The notes: generated by a model from the letters alone, not told the origin. A DNA stretch of 64,000 nt from Brachionus manjavacas (GCA_019054805.1 JAHQIY010000005.1:5997501-6061500); one strand, 5' to 3'; counted from the first letter of the stretch, positions 20,441 through 30,822 are shown. Translations and numbers: made by a program.

Positions 20441-21103
20441 TTTTAATAAATTTTTAAAAAAAATTTTTATTTAAATAAAACATTTTCATTAAAAATTGCT
20501 CTGAACTTAAGGTATTGAACTGCATTCATCCGTGACTATTGAAGTTTTGCTTAATTCAGCTTTTTTTTTAGAAATTTGACTTTATGCAATACCAAAAAAA
20601 CTAAACAATATTAAATAATTCTTGTAATTGTCATTAAAAAGCTTGAATTTATCAATTGTTAATACACATCTACCAGGTTCAAGTAAAAAAAATGAAAATT
20701 TTAACTTGTTATTTGTAAAATAGGCTTCTGGATAGTTTTAAAAACTTTTTATATTTTTAATAGGAAAAAAAGGAAATCGATACTCAAAAAATGAAAAAAT
20801 GAATTTTTTCAAGAGCTTCTTTTAGATCAATTTATACATCTGATTCAGCTCAAAATTAGCTAAGAGTTTTTATTTTTCTATCTCAAAATTCTTAAATTTA
20901 AAATTTGAATCAAAAAACTTTTTAATGAAATAAAAAATTTGAAAAAAAATTATGGCCTTACTCAACCGCTAATTTAAAATAAATACTAAAGAAAAATGAC
21001 TCAAGAAATTTGAAATATAATTTAATAAACAGCAATAGCTTGATTGAACCGATGGCAAAATCGAAAAGTGGAGAAAAAACATTCGGATATTTTTATTCAA
21101 GAT
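20441..21103. other. Non-coding AT-rich stretch
   Basis: No supported gene or repeat. Confidence 0.4.
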
Positions 21104-21292
21104 GATCAAACATCTTTCAGCCTTCTTCGAGCACTCATTAAACGACATATCAACCGGAACCAATTTCAACTTAGAATACCTTTTAAAAGAGAATCTTTTT
21201 TGAATATTTAAAGATTACTTTTGATTTTGCTTATTATTCCGATTGATATGTAGTTTAATGAGTGATGGAAGAAGGCTTAAAGATGTTTGATC
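21104..21292. repeat. Inverted repeat, ~55-bp arms
   Basis: The left arm gatcaaacatctttcagcct through aaccggaa (21104-21158) pairs with the right arm ending agatgtttgatc (21238-21292), at roughly 85% by eye. The loop is about 80 bases. It may be a small foldback or MITE; no duplication of flanking bases was seen. Confidence 0.7.
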
Positions 21293-21814
21293 ACCGAAAG
21301 ATCAAAAAAAAAATTTTCGGTTTTAAAATAATAAATTTTATTAAGAATTCATTAAATAAAAATTCAGTAAGAACAAAATTTTCTCAAAATTTTATCAAAA
21401 TTACCTTTTATTACATTTTTTTACAATATTTGTGTAAAATTATGTAATAAAATGTAAAAAATGGAAATTTCGAGTAGTGAAAAAAATTTTATAAAAATAA
21501 AAAAATTTATTAAAAATCAAATTTTCGTCTCAAAAATTGGAATTTTTCGGCCGTAAGCATTTTTGTTGTGTTTTACATGAAATGACGTAATTTTACGCAA
21601 TATTACATCATTTTACGTAAGCTTACATTAAATTACATTTTTTTGCGTAAAATTACGTAAAATAATGTAATATTACCCGTTATGCGGTTTAAAGTACAAC
21701 ACTGTATATAAATAAATGAAGTGTTAATCCGTCTTTTTTAGGCATGGGCACTTAGCCTGTTGAATAACCTTGAAATGAAAATGATAGAAATTTTATTTAA
21801 GAATATTACAAATT
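21293..21814. other. Non-coding; ttacgtaa-rich element end near 21700
   Basis: Bases 21570-21680 repeat attacgtaaaattacg-type words and end in gtacaacactgtatata near 21710. A similar pattern with an end gcactgtata occurs at 34.4-34.74 kb and, inverted, at 56.56 kb, suggesting a dispersed short element. Limits unknown. Confidence 0.4.
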
Positions 21815-22140
21815 TTAATCAAGCCTGCTTTAAAAAAAGATTTTAATGTGATAGAATTAGTTCAAAGACGAGCCACAAAGCTTGTTACATGTCTAGGTAA
21901 AATTGGTTATGAACAGAGATTAAAAAACTTAATTTAACAACACTTAAAATTAGAAGAATAAGAATTGATCTTATTCAAATGTTTAAAAGATAGTGAAAAG
22001 GGTTGACAAGATCAACTGGTATAATCAAATTATTTTTAAAAGAGACTGGATTCAGACTCAAAAAATTTCGATATTTAATCCATTGTACCTTTCCTAACAC
22101 TTTCTAGGTGTAATGCTTTGTAGACTTCTTAATCGCTTTT
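21815..22140 (+). pseudogene. LINE relic, C-terminal RT segment
   Basis: One frame reads FNVIELVQRRATKLVTCLGK, then GYEQRLKNL. After a frame change it reads LTTLKIRRIRIDLIQMFKR. This is the 'qRRaTKlv..l..l.Y.eRLkkL.LttL..RR.rgDLIq.fki' segment of CR1/L2-like LINEs. Short and decayed. Confidence 0.65.
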
Positions 22141-22609
22141 AAAATCTTCGATCATTAGTGAGTACCTTTCTCAATCGCTTTAATTTTATAATATATTTAT
22201 TTGATTAAATTCTAAACTTTCTAGTTCGCTAATTTCGTTTCTTATTTCTATCATCTTTTTCCACTAAGTTATTTAAATATCTTTCTTATTAATCCTTTTA
22301 CTTATCAAAAAAACAAGAAAATTTACGAAAGAAATTTCAAATTAATTGATTAAATTTCAAATCATCAAAGTCATTATTAAAAAATTTAAATGAAAAAAAA
22401 ATTAAATCGAATTTTCATAATTAAATAGTTTAAATACATTTTTTTGGGTTCAAAAAAATTATTATAAATTGAGGTACATTCTTAACAATGAGATTTAAAA
22501 ATGATAATTTTAAGTTCCTGGTTAATATAAAATAAACAAAACAACTCTCATTCCAACTTTTAAAGCTGTTTTAAAGATTAATTTGAAAAATGTTAACATC
22601 TCATAAAAA
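22141..22609. other. Non-coding AT-rich stretch
   Basis: Nothing supported. It leads into the 3' end of the 3D-domain gene. Confidence 0.4.
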
Positions 22610-22615
22610 TTTATT
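22610..22615 (-). terminator. Candidate polyadenylation signal of the 3D-domain gene
   Basis: AATAAA on the minus strand, about 28 bases after the stop codon, a normal spacing. Confidence 0.45.
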
Positions 22616-22642
22616 TCATAAAATATTTAAAAATCTTAAAGT

Positions 22643-23116
22643 TTAATCATAAAATTCAACATTAACCTTTTTTCTGCCAAGAAGAATAGCCTCTGAAGTT
22701 TTGTCCACAAATATATCGATTATTTTATTTTTTATTGATCCACCAACGTCAAGCGCTATTGCCTTAACACTTTCACCACCATCCCAAAGCTTTACATCAA
22801 AACGAGTGAACATTGGTATAACTTTTGGATCAACAGCGACTTGTAAAAGCCCATTGCCAACTAAAGCTTCCCTGAGGGTTGAACCGCGCACTCCGCTTGC
22901 TGGCATGTGCCCGTGCACCTCTTCTTTGGAATAAAATGTTGCAGTAAAATCAACAATTTTCGATCTTTTGTCCATTCCCCTCAAATACTCTTGAATCATG
23001 CTGCTTAAATCAGTATCGTCAAATGTTTCTGGTACCAGAGCCCGCTTCAACCGACTACTTCTAATGAAATTAAAAAAACTACTCATCAAAAACAATTGTG
23101 TCAAATATCTTTTCAT
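22643..23116 (-). CDS. Secreted 3D (Asp-Asp-Asp) domain protein, bacterial-type double-psi barrel
   Basis: 157 residues in one exon. Residues 1-20 are a hydrophobic leader after MKRY, a likely signal peptide. Residues 55-155 match the 3D domain: DFTATFYS, GVRGSTLREALVG, LQVAVDPKVIPMFTRFDV, AIALDVGGSIKNKIIDIF and EAILLGRKKVNV. The three family aspartates are at 96, 123 and 134. In bacteria this fold is the catalytic barrel of lytic transglycosylases (MltA-like) and resuscitation/YabE-type proteins acting on peptidoglycan. Here the function is unknown; secretion and digestion of bacterial wall is one idea. It starts 162 bases behind the Wls stop, same strand. An acceptor-like ataaattttcag lies about 36 bases before the ATG. 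Candidate horizontal transfer. Confidence 0.8.
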   Translation of the reverse strand: MKRYLTQLFLMSSFFNFIRSSRLKRALVPETFDDTDLSSMIQEYLRGMDKRSKIVDFTATFYSKEEVHGHMPASGVRGSTLREALVGNGLLQVAVDPKVIPMFTRFDVKLWDGGESVKAIALDVGGSIKNKIIDIFVDKTSEAILLGRKKVNVEFYD

Positions 23117-23231
23117 TTTTTGATAGTGCTTTGAAGTCTAAATGACTGAAAATTTATAGTCTAGCAAAACTCTTGAACCAGAGTGAGATATTTGACGAAA
23201 AAAAAATAATTTGACAACTAATACAAATAGT

Positions 23232-23237
23232 TTTATT
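23232..23237 (-). terminator. Candidate polyadenylation signal of Wls
   Basis: AATAAA on the minus strand about 42 bases after the Wls stop, between the two genes. Confidence 0.4.
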
Positions 23238-23278
23238 TACAAAATGAAGAAAAAAAATTGTCTTTTAAAAAATGTTGA

Positions 23279-26200
23279 TTAACCAGTAGCCATTTTAGTG
23301 GCAAATGCTGTTAGTACTGACTCTGTTCCTTTAAGAGTGAGCCTAGTTTCCATATTTACAAATTCAACTAGTTCGTTTTCTTCTTGATCTAAAAATTTTA
23401 TTAAATTAATAAATTTAAATTTTTTAGACCTACTAAAGTGTGTTGGACTAGGCTTATCTTTGTGTGAAGGTGCGTAAAAAATCATCACAGCTGATACATA
23501 AATATTCCACATTCCGTAAACACTGGTAAAAAAAGCACCTGTGTAGTTAAACTGTGTCTCTTGGTCACTAAACCTCCAGTCGGTTTCATTCAAATTGTTA
23601 AGCATAAAAAAAGCAATGGTCATTGCAGCACACAAAAGTGTATAAACAAGCAAAAATTTAAATCGGTAAATTATTCCCTTTAAAAAATTTAAAAATATTT
23701 TAAAATAAATTTTTTAAGAGTTAAACTTTACTTCATAAAAAGCTCTTCTCATTTTATTCATGGCCGGAAGTTGAGATTGTTTGGTTCGAAAATTTAAATA
23801 TACCTTGACAGTCAAATAAAGCAACAAGCCAAAATAGAATAGACCACTGACACAGGCGGCTAAAATAGCTAAGGTCTTGAGAAAATTTTTTTTTAGTTTT
23901 TTTTTAAAGATTTTTATTAGAATATTACTGCAAGATTGTGTCCATTGGTAGTATCCCAAATGCTGTAAAAAGGATCATTTAATTGCATTCCTCTTTTTTG
24001 AAAAAATTAGAAAATTTTTTTTAAGAGACAGTCGATGGATGAATAAAAAATCTCTTATCAAATTATTCACCTTTTTTTAATTACTGAAGTTGTGAACTTA
24101 TTGTTTCTAATAACTCAGTTCAATTCAAGGAAACATTTTAAATTTATTAAAAAAATTATAAATCGATTTGGTTTTTTAAATATTTTCTTTAAAATATACA
24201 TTTTGAATTTTAATAATGTAATCTTAAATTTTACATTGTTTTCTTCAAAAAATGTTAATAAAAAAATTACTTTATCAAATTTTTAAATAACATTGCATAT
24301 AATTTGCAGAAGTTGGATTTAGGTAATACATTAAATATATCAGTAGATAAAATTTCCGAAATTAATTTCATGTTTATTGAAAAAAAAAAAATTTATTGAG
24401 TTTTATTATCATTTTTTTGCTCCAAAATTCATTTATAAAAAAAAAGATGAAAAATACGATTAATTATCTTCACTTCTTCACTTATTTTACCTAGAATTAT
24501 TCAAATTATGCTGAGTCAGATCGTTGGTTATGAAAATTATTTTAAGAATCTACAAGCTTTCATCATGTTTTACTCAAAATTTTTATTTTAAATTTTTTTT
24601 TAACATACTAAACAAAAAGAATTTTGAAATTTTGAAAATTTTTTTTAATTAATTTTCAGTAAATTTCCGAAAGCTTTAGAATTTACTTATTATCAAAATT
24701 AACGATTAAATATATTTGGTAGATGTAATTTACAATATTTTTCTTTAATTAGATTGAAAAGTTTGAAATTCATTTTTTTTGTAAAAAAATTCAAAAAGCA
24801 TTTTCAAATTCGAAAAATAAAAAAAAATTTAACTGGTTTTAAGCATTTCAGAAGCATAATTTTTATACTGTTTCGCCCTTTAATTACCATTTATTACGTA
24901 AAATGCTTATTTGTTTAACTAAAATAATTAAGAATCATGATTTCAAAGGCTACATTTTATGTGCTCTACAATTTTTTTAATTTGAAACAATATTATTTTC
25001 CTTGTTTATTTTTTCTGTACGTATTGAATTAAAGTTTTGAAATGAATATTTTGTATTAGAAATCGAAAAACTAAGAAATTATTTATAGAAAAAAAGCAAT
25101 ATTTATTTTTTGTTTTTTTTTAAGCCATTGAATTCGGGAAAATGAAAAAAAAAAGGGAAGGTAAATGAATATTTAAAGTCTTTACTTAAATATTAAAATA
25201 TCATGATTCTAAAAAATTAATAAAATTCTTTACATAATATTTAATTTTCTTATTTATCTAAATGATTTTAAATTTTTTTTTTTAAATCCTTGAATACTAA
25301 AGCTATTATGTTTTTTAAATTTAAGAAAAAAATGAAAGAAAAAAATTCCTCTGATTTATTATAAAATTTTTCATTTTAAAAATGAGATTTTTTTCCCAAT
25401 TTTCGGGCAACTGAATCTTCAAAATAACAATGATGAAAAAATTTATATCTCCAAAATTAATGAATTTAATGTAACTGTTTATTTTTCAAAATTATGAGAG
25501 TCGATTATTATCTTTTAAATTAATTTTTTTAATTAAAACAATCTAAAATTAAAATTAAAAAAAAAAAATGCCGGGGGAAAGCAAGCTTCAGATAATTTGC
25601 CGTGTTTTACGATATGTACCAAAAGACCATAAAATAAACAAAAAAAAATGTAAAAAAAAATTTTGTTTATTTAGAAGGATTATCTCTATTCTTTAATAAA
25701 TTAAAATATTAAATTTTATCAAATATGTTCATTTGATTTAAAACCTTATTCATCTAAATGTGCCATGACTGAACTTTTTAAGCTTGAAAACTATTAAATT
25801 TAAATTATTTTTGTAGTGTTAGAATTAAAAAAAAAGTATTTAGATTAATTTTAGGATTTTTATTTTTATTTTCAAAATTTATTTCTTTTTTTTCTAGTTA
25901 TAAAAGTAGATTTTTGATTTTTAAATTATTTGAAAATAAGTTCATTTTTAAAAATTATTTCAAAAAACTTGTCTTCATCTAGAATAGTAAAGGAGGTGAA
26001 TGGAAGATAAAAAAAAAACTGGATAATTATTTAATCTTCCATTCACCTCCTTGACTATTTGGAGATTTAAATTTTTTCATCATTTTTAAAATTAAAAATT
26101 TTAAAATAAATAAGAGGAATTTTTTTCTTTCATTTTTTTCTTAAATTCAAATAATTCAAAAAATACAAGCACACCAACTTTTGGAACCCCAAATACAGGC

Positions 26201-29200
26201 AATACAGGAACAGGATTTAATATAGGCGGCTTTGGTGCTTCAAAAAATGCAAGCTCATCAACATTTGGAACCCCAAATACAGGCAATACAGGAACAGGAT
26301 TTAATATAGGCGGCTTTGGTGCTTCAAAAAATACAAGCTCATCAACATTTGGAACCCCAAATACAGGCAATACAGGAACAGGATTTAATATAGGCGGCTT
26401 TGGTGCTTCAAAAAATACAAGCACACCAACATTTCAAAAACCCACTGCTTCAACTACTACTCCTTCATCTGGTTTTAATTTTGGCTCAACAGGATCTACT
26501 AGTAGTACTACTGGAACAACAGGATCTGGATTTAATCTTGGTGGATTCGGTTCAACATCTCAAAGTACAGCTTCAACTGCTCCTTCAACTGGATCAGGTT
26601 TTGGTGGATCTACTACGGGAAACAGTGGAAGCACAGGAACGGGATTTAGCTTTGGAAGTACAAACCCTACAGTCTCATCAACAACTACATCAGGTTTTGG
26701 ATCTTCGTTGACTTCTGGAACGTCAACTAATACCCCTTCGACTGGACTAAGTCTTAATACTGGAAATGCTTCTAAAACCGGAACAGGTTTTAATTAAAAA
26801 AATTAATTTAAAAGATAATAACTCATTATTTTGAAAAATAAACAGTTACATAAAATTAATTAATTTTGGAGATTTAAATTTTTTCATCATTGTTATTTTG
26901 ATGATTCAGTTGCCCGAAAATTGGGAAAAAAATCTCATTTTAAAAATGAAAAATTTAATAATAAATCAGAGGAATTTTTTTCTTTATTTTTTTTCATAAA
27001 TTTAAAATACATAATTTAAATTCATTATTTTATATATATAAAAATATTAAAATACATTTTAAGCATGTCACATTTTAAGTATGTAAAAAACCAATTTCTC
27101 AGAAAACTATCTTATTTCTTTTGAACTATAAAAATTTGACCTTTTTGGGACAAAAATTACCAAAAAAATCTAAATGAAAAAAAAAGTTGCCATAAACTTT
27201 ATTCTTAGTAAAAAGTTATTTTTTCTTTAGACCTTTTGAACCCTTTTACCGCGATTTTTGAAAAAAAACTAATGCTAATTTAAAATTCATTTGGTCAAGA
27301 TGGTATCACTCCAAATAAGATCGACGTCTTTTATCAACAATATGAGAATTTTGTTATTAATAATGACCCAGAATACCTTAGTCCTAAAGATTCTAATGGT
27401 TTCAATTCTAGTGAAGAGATTACACTTTTGCCATTCTTGCATTTAACAAAATCAATGAGCCAAAATAATCTGTGACAGTTTGAACTTGTCAAACTAATGG
27501 CATTGTGAATTTTGGAACAAAGGACAAAAACAAAAATTTTAAAATTAAACAACTTTTTTACTTCAAGTCTCAAAATTGTTCTGAAAAATTTATCAGCTGA
27601 TACAAACTTTGTACCACCCAAATATAGTCTCTGAAATAACTCTGCAATTTAATTTAAATGATTTTCTAATACATTTAGTGCTTTAAAGACTTGCAGAGTT
27701 ATTGCAGAGACTATATTTGGGTGGTACATAGTTTGTATCAGCTAAAAAATTTTGAGACTCAAAGCAAAAAAATTATTTCATTTTAAAATTTTTGTTTTTG
27801 TCTTTTGTTCCAAAATTTTCTATATATTTAAGTTTTTGCATAAATAATAGATTTTTGATATTATTAGCTACATTATTTTAGTAATTAAATCTTACCTGTT
27901 ACTTAGTTCAAATATTAATAAGCTGATGCATCCAAGCCAAACAACTCCAACATACCTCCAGTAAGACTTAATACTTGGACATGAGCTCATTGTATTATCA
28001 TCCTCAACACAAACACTTAATTTTTATGCTTTTTATCTAAAGTTGTCTTACCACAAAATGTTCACCACAAAAAACCAGCCAAAATGTAAACAATGTAGAG
28101 TAGAAAATACCCTGACGCAGATCTGTGTACAACAGCATCCATTTTAGATCATAGATCAGAGTCAACCATTCAACTGGAACTTAATTTTAATTAACAAAGG
28201 CTAATTTTAGCGCTAAAAAATTTACGATTTAAAAAACAAATAGACATTCCCAATGCCAGTAATATCCTTTCCAATAAATTAGATTTTCTGTTCAATTTTT
28301 CAATTCTATTCCAAAACCAAATAAAAATGAATAAGACCGCTGGGAACACGCATGTTTTCATGATGAACCACATGCGTGTAAATCCTCCAGTTTGGTAAAT
28401 AAACTTTAAAAAAAGTAAAGAAAAAAAAGAAATATTTTTTTGTTAAATTTTACAGTAAGGACTAGTCGGACTTCAGGCAACTCGCTAGTTAAGTATAAAT
28501 TTTTTGCCGATTCTTCAAAATTCATATACTTCACTATGTCTGATTCGCCTAGTCTTATATTTATGGCATAGAATTCATGGTGTACACTTCCGAGCTCGAA
28601 CAGCTCGACCATGTCACAATCAAGTGAATAAGGATTCTGAAAATATTTAATTTAATTTAATTTAATTTAATTTAATTTAATTTAATTTAATTTAATTTAA
28701 TTTAATTTAATTTAATTTAATTTAATTTAATTTAATTTAATTTAATTTAATTTAATTTAATTTAATTTAATTTAATTTAATTTAATTTAATTTAATTTAA
28801 TTTAATTTAATTTAATTTAATTTAATTTAATTTAATTTAATTTAATTTAATTTAATTTAATTTAATTTAATTTAATTTAATTTAATTTAATTTAATTTAA
28901 TTTAATTTAATTTAATTTAATTTAATTTAATTTAATTTAATTTAATTTAATTTAATTTAATTTAATTTAATTTAATTTAATTTAATTTAATTTAATTTAA
29001 TTTAATTTAATTTAATTTAATTTAATTTAAGGTTAGAAATTGTTTTTGTAGCTAAAATTACTTTTTTATCACTAGAATAAATTTACTTTATAAAAATGTT
29101 ACATGCATTTAAAACAATTTTTAATTAATAAACAACTTATGTTCATTGATGGGGTCACACCGAGGATCCGAAGGTGACTTGGATGATTTTATAGAGATAT

Positions 29201-30481
29201 CAATGATTGTGATAATATCAATGAAGTAAGTAAATATAATGACGCTACTATTTCAAAAAGTAAAAGTAAATAAAGTGATGCTATATTTTCTGATACTGAC
29301 TCAGAGATTAATTTTGAGAATTTAGATACAGATCTAGAAAAAAATTAATTCTAAAATTTGTAATTTAAAATTAAATAATGCCAAAGAAAAAGATGATCAA
29401 TATAAAAAAATTACCTCAGGTGTTAAATTGTGCATGGCTTAAAAGCATTAGCTATTAATTTTTTTTTCAATTTTCCTTAAACATGGCACCTTTTTTCGTA
29501 TAAAAAACCTTTTTTGACATAAGAATTTTTTCCAAAATTAAAATGAAATTTTTTATCAAATTCTAAAATGCTAGATTTGGAAAGTGAATCCGGTATTTAG
29601 GAATTTAGAAGTTTTTTAAAGATATCAATTATATTCTCAAACAAAAAATAAAGAATTTTTACATTAAAAAAGTCTTTTATATTTAAAAATTATTTTATCT
29701 TAATCCTTTTATACGCTAGATATTGGATATAAGTAAATTTGCGCAAATGAAGTTAAATTAGTGACAAAAAAGTAAATGCTCTAATATAATAATTAAATTA
29801 TTAAAAAAGTTACTTTATAGCATGTGAATTTTTTTTCAATGTTTGATCGAGCCATTTGGTGCCACATTCTGTCTGAGTCATTAGTATTGTGGTAGGCTAG
29901 GCGAACATCCAAAGGAATCGAATGCTCAATTGCTGTCTCGTTTGGATCCAAATTTTTCAATTTATTGGAGAGTTTGAGAGGAAAAAGGACTTGAAGCTGC
30001 AAGATTGAGGTCATTGTTTGAAACCATCGGTACAATCTGAGCACTTGGTTGTCTCTTGGCAATGGAATTTGAAAAGCATAGACAATTTCTTTTTGTTTAG
30101 TATTTAAAATTATATTATTCTAAAATAAAATTGGTTTTGATTTTTTGTTTAATTCATTTATTTAGCCTACATTGTGATCAACTTCGATTCTGTCACAGTT
30201 TGACAGTGGCCTGCCCAAAGAGTCTCTTAGGTAATAGAATTCTTGGTTTTTTTTACGCTTAAAGACATTTGAGTCCTTGCACATAATGCCCTCAACAGTT
30301 TCGGTATGAGTCGCGTGGGGAACTAAATTTGAAAATTGATTAAATTAATTTAAATTTAAGCGAGATTACATTTCAAGGCTCCAAGTAGAAAAAATAATAT
30401 TTGAGCCAAAAAGAGTGCTGCTACAAGAACGAAGAGCTTTCGACCACTCAGCCTCTCCAAAATTACGCCATTTCCAGACAT
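23279..30481 (-). CDS. Wls: Wntless (Wls/Evi/GPR177), Wnt-ligand secretion carrier, 11 exons
   Basis: Exons, minus: 30481-30370, 30322-30171, 30119-29814, 28636-28454, 28403-28226, 28179-28052, 28002-27896, 23962-23929, 23875-23732, 23677-23434, 23388-23279. All introns are GT-AG and phases agree (565 residues; vertebrate Wls is about 540). The N-terminal TM helix follows LSGRKLFVLVAALLFAQIL. Lumenal segments include WFQTMTSILQLQV and LDVRLAYHNTNDSDRMWHQM, then VELFELGSVHHEFYAINIRL. The membrane half has GGFTRMWFIMKTCVFP, LLERILLALGMSICFLN, PVEWL, LRQGIFYSTLFTFW and FCGEHF, then SQLPAMNKMRRAFYE joined to GIIYRFKF, and YGMWNIYVSAVMIFYAPSHK. Wls escorts lipidated Wnt from ER/Golgi to the surface. 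Most introns are 45-54 bp; introns 3 (1.2 kb) and 7 (3.9 kb) are swollen by repeats. The last intron (45 bp, frame-open) could be retained, adding 15 residues. Confidence 0.95.
23963..25304. other. Wls intron 7, proximal part
   Basis: AT-rich intron sequence between exon 8 and the inverted-repeat element; long A and T runs, no supported feature. Confidence 0.5.
25986..26056. repeat. Hairpin, 23-bp arms with one mismatch
   Basis: agtaaaggaggtgaatggaa (25986 on) pairs with ttccattcacctccttgact (ending 26056), with a 25-base A/T loop. It abuts the internal deleted TIR copy and may mark a nested insertion or an end of a smaller element. Confidence 0.75.
26141..26797 (+). pseudogene. Captured nup62 FG-repeat fragment with 84-bp tandem expansion
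   Basis: The first about 40 bases equal nup62 from codon 6 (LNSNNS, then NTSTPTFGTPNTG), with one change (Thr codon to Lys). An 84-bp in-frame unit (GTPNTGNTGTGFNIGGFGAS, then KNTSSTF) follows, three times, at 26183, 26267 and 26351. The sequence then rejoins nup62 (31000-31354) with about four differences in 360 bases. The frame is open for 218 codons, has no start Met, and ends at a TAA supplied by the right TIR. The junction shares gttttaatt with both sources. It would encode only FG-type repeats; probably not expressed. Confidence 0.85.
27016..27507. other. Wls intron 7, between two elements
   Basis: AT-rich. A minus-strand open frame over 27334-27621 overlaps the palindrome's left arm and shows no recognisable domain, so it is not annotated as a gene. 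Confidence 0.4.
27508..27820. mobile_element. Palindromic foldback element, ~135-bp arms
   Basis: The left arm (27508-27647) and right arm (27691-27820) are inverted copies. Shared landmarks are gaattttggaacaaag / ttttgttccaaaattttc, gatacaaactttgtaccacc / ggtggtacatagtttgtatc, and atatagtctct / agagactatat. The spacer is about 43 bases. It sits 76 bases downstream, in transcription order, of Wls exon 7. A transcript of this intron would form a long hairpin. Confidence 0.8.
28646..29031. repeat. Perfect (AATTT)n microsatellite, ~77 copies
   Basis: Uninterrupted pentanucleotide tttaa over about 386 bases, in Wls intron 3. On the Wls strand its end is ten bases before the exon 4 acceptor (aatattttcag), so the branch-point and pyrimidine-tract region of that intron lies in or against the array. 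Absence of interruptions implies recent expansion or assembly simplification. Confidence 0.98.
29032..29813. other. Wls intron 3, remainder
   Basis: AT-rich. On the plus strand near 29150-29350 a decayed acidic frame (SDAIFSDTDSEINFENLDTD) resembles the start of a transposon protein, but it is too short to classify. Confidence 0.4.
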
Positions 30482-30822
30482 TTTTAAAAATTGAAAAAAT
30501 TATTTTAAATTTTCCTTACTAAACTTTGAAACTGGCCGCGAATTGACGCGTTGTATTTTTTTTTGTCCTTTTTTAATTTTAAAAATATCAATAATCCAAC
30601 AGGAACTAAATGTTCTGCAGGTAACTAATATTAAATTTGTGAATTAGATTTTAATTTACCATCAAAAGTAATTAATTAGTTAATAATTAATTTTGAAAAA
30701 ATACCAAGACAAAAAATGCTTACCTTCAACATTTTACATTTTTAAATAAAAATTTGATTGTGCAAAATTTTAAAATAATTTCTATAAAATTATTTCCAAA
30801 AAAAGTTAATTAGAAAATCAAT
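30482..30822. promoter_or_regulatory. Shared divergent promoter region of Wls and nup62
   Basis: Only 341 bases separate the two start codons, which point away from each other. A GC-richer patch ctggccgcgaattgacgcg lies at about 30532. Splice-donor-like sequences occur on both strands: gttctgcag then gtaactaa on plus at about 30619, and gttgaag then gtaagca on minus at about 30723. Both genes may therefore have short 5' UTR exons here. No TATA box can be told apart from background. Confidence 0.55.

Larger units (their letters stand above)
25305..27015. mobile_element. Pack-type inverted-repeat element carrying a nup62 fragment
   Basis: The left TIR (about 25305-25539) and right TIR (about 26787-27015) are inverted copies of about 230 bp. 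Shared landmarks are aaaaattcctctgatttatt, tttttcccaattttcgggca, taactgtttatttttcaaaa and cttttaaattaattttttta. Differences are scattered small indels. A third, internally deleted copy in the right-hand orientation lies at about 26057-26140, next to the nup62 piece. The interior otherwise has no transposase. The element lies wholly inside Wls intron 7. It resembles Pack-MULE/foldback capture of host exons. No clear target duplication was found. Confidence 0.8.

Noticed and set aside
26101-26424. Minus-strand and +1 frames over the captured nup62 copy
   Set aside because: Antisense or shifted readings of the 84-bp repeat.
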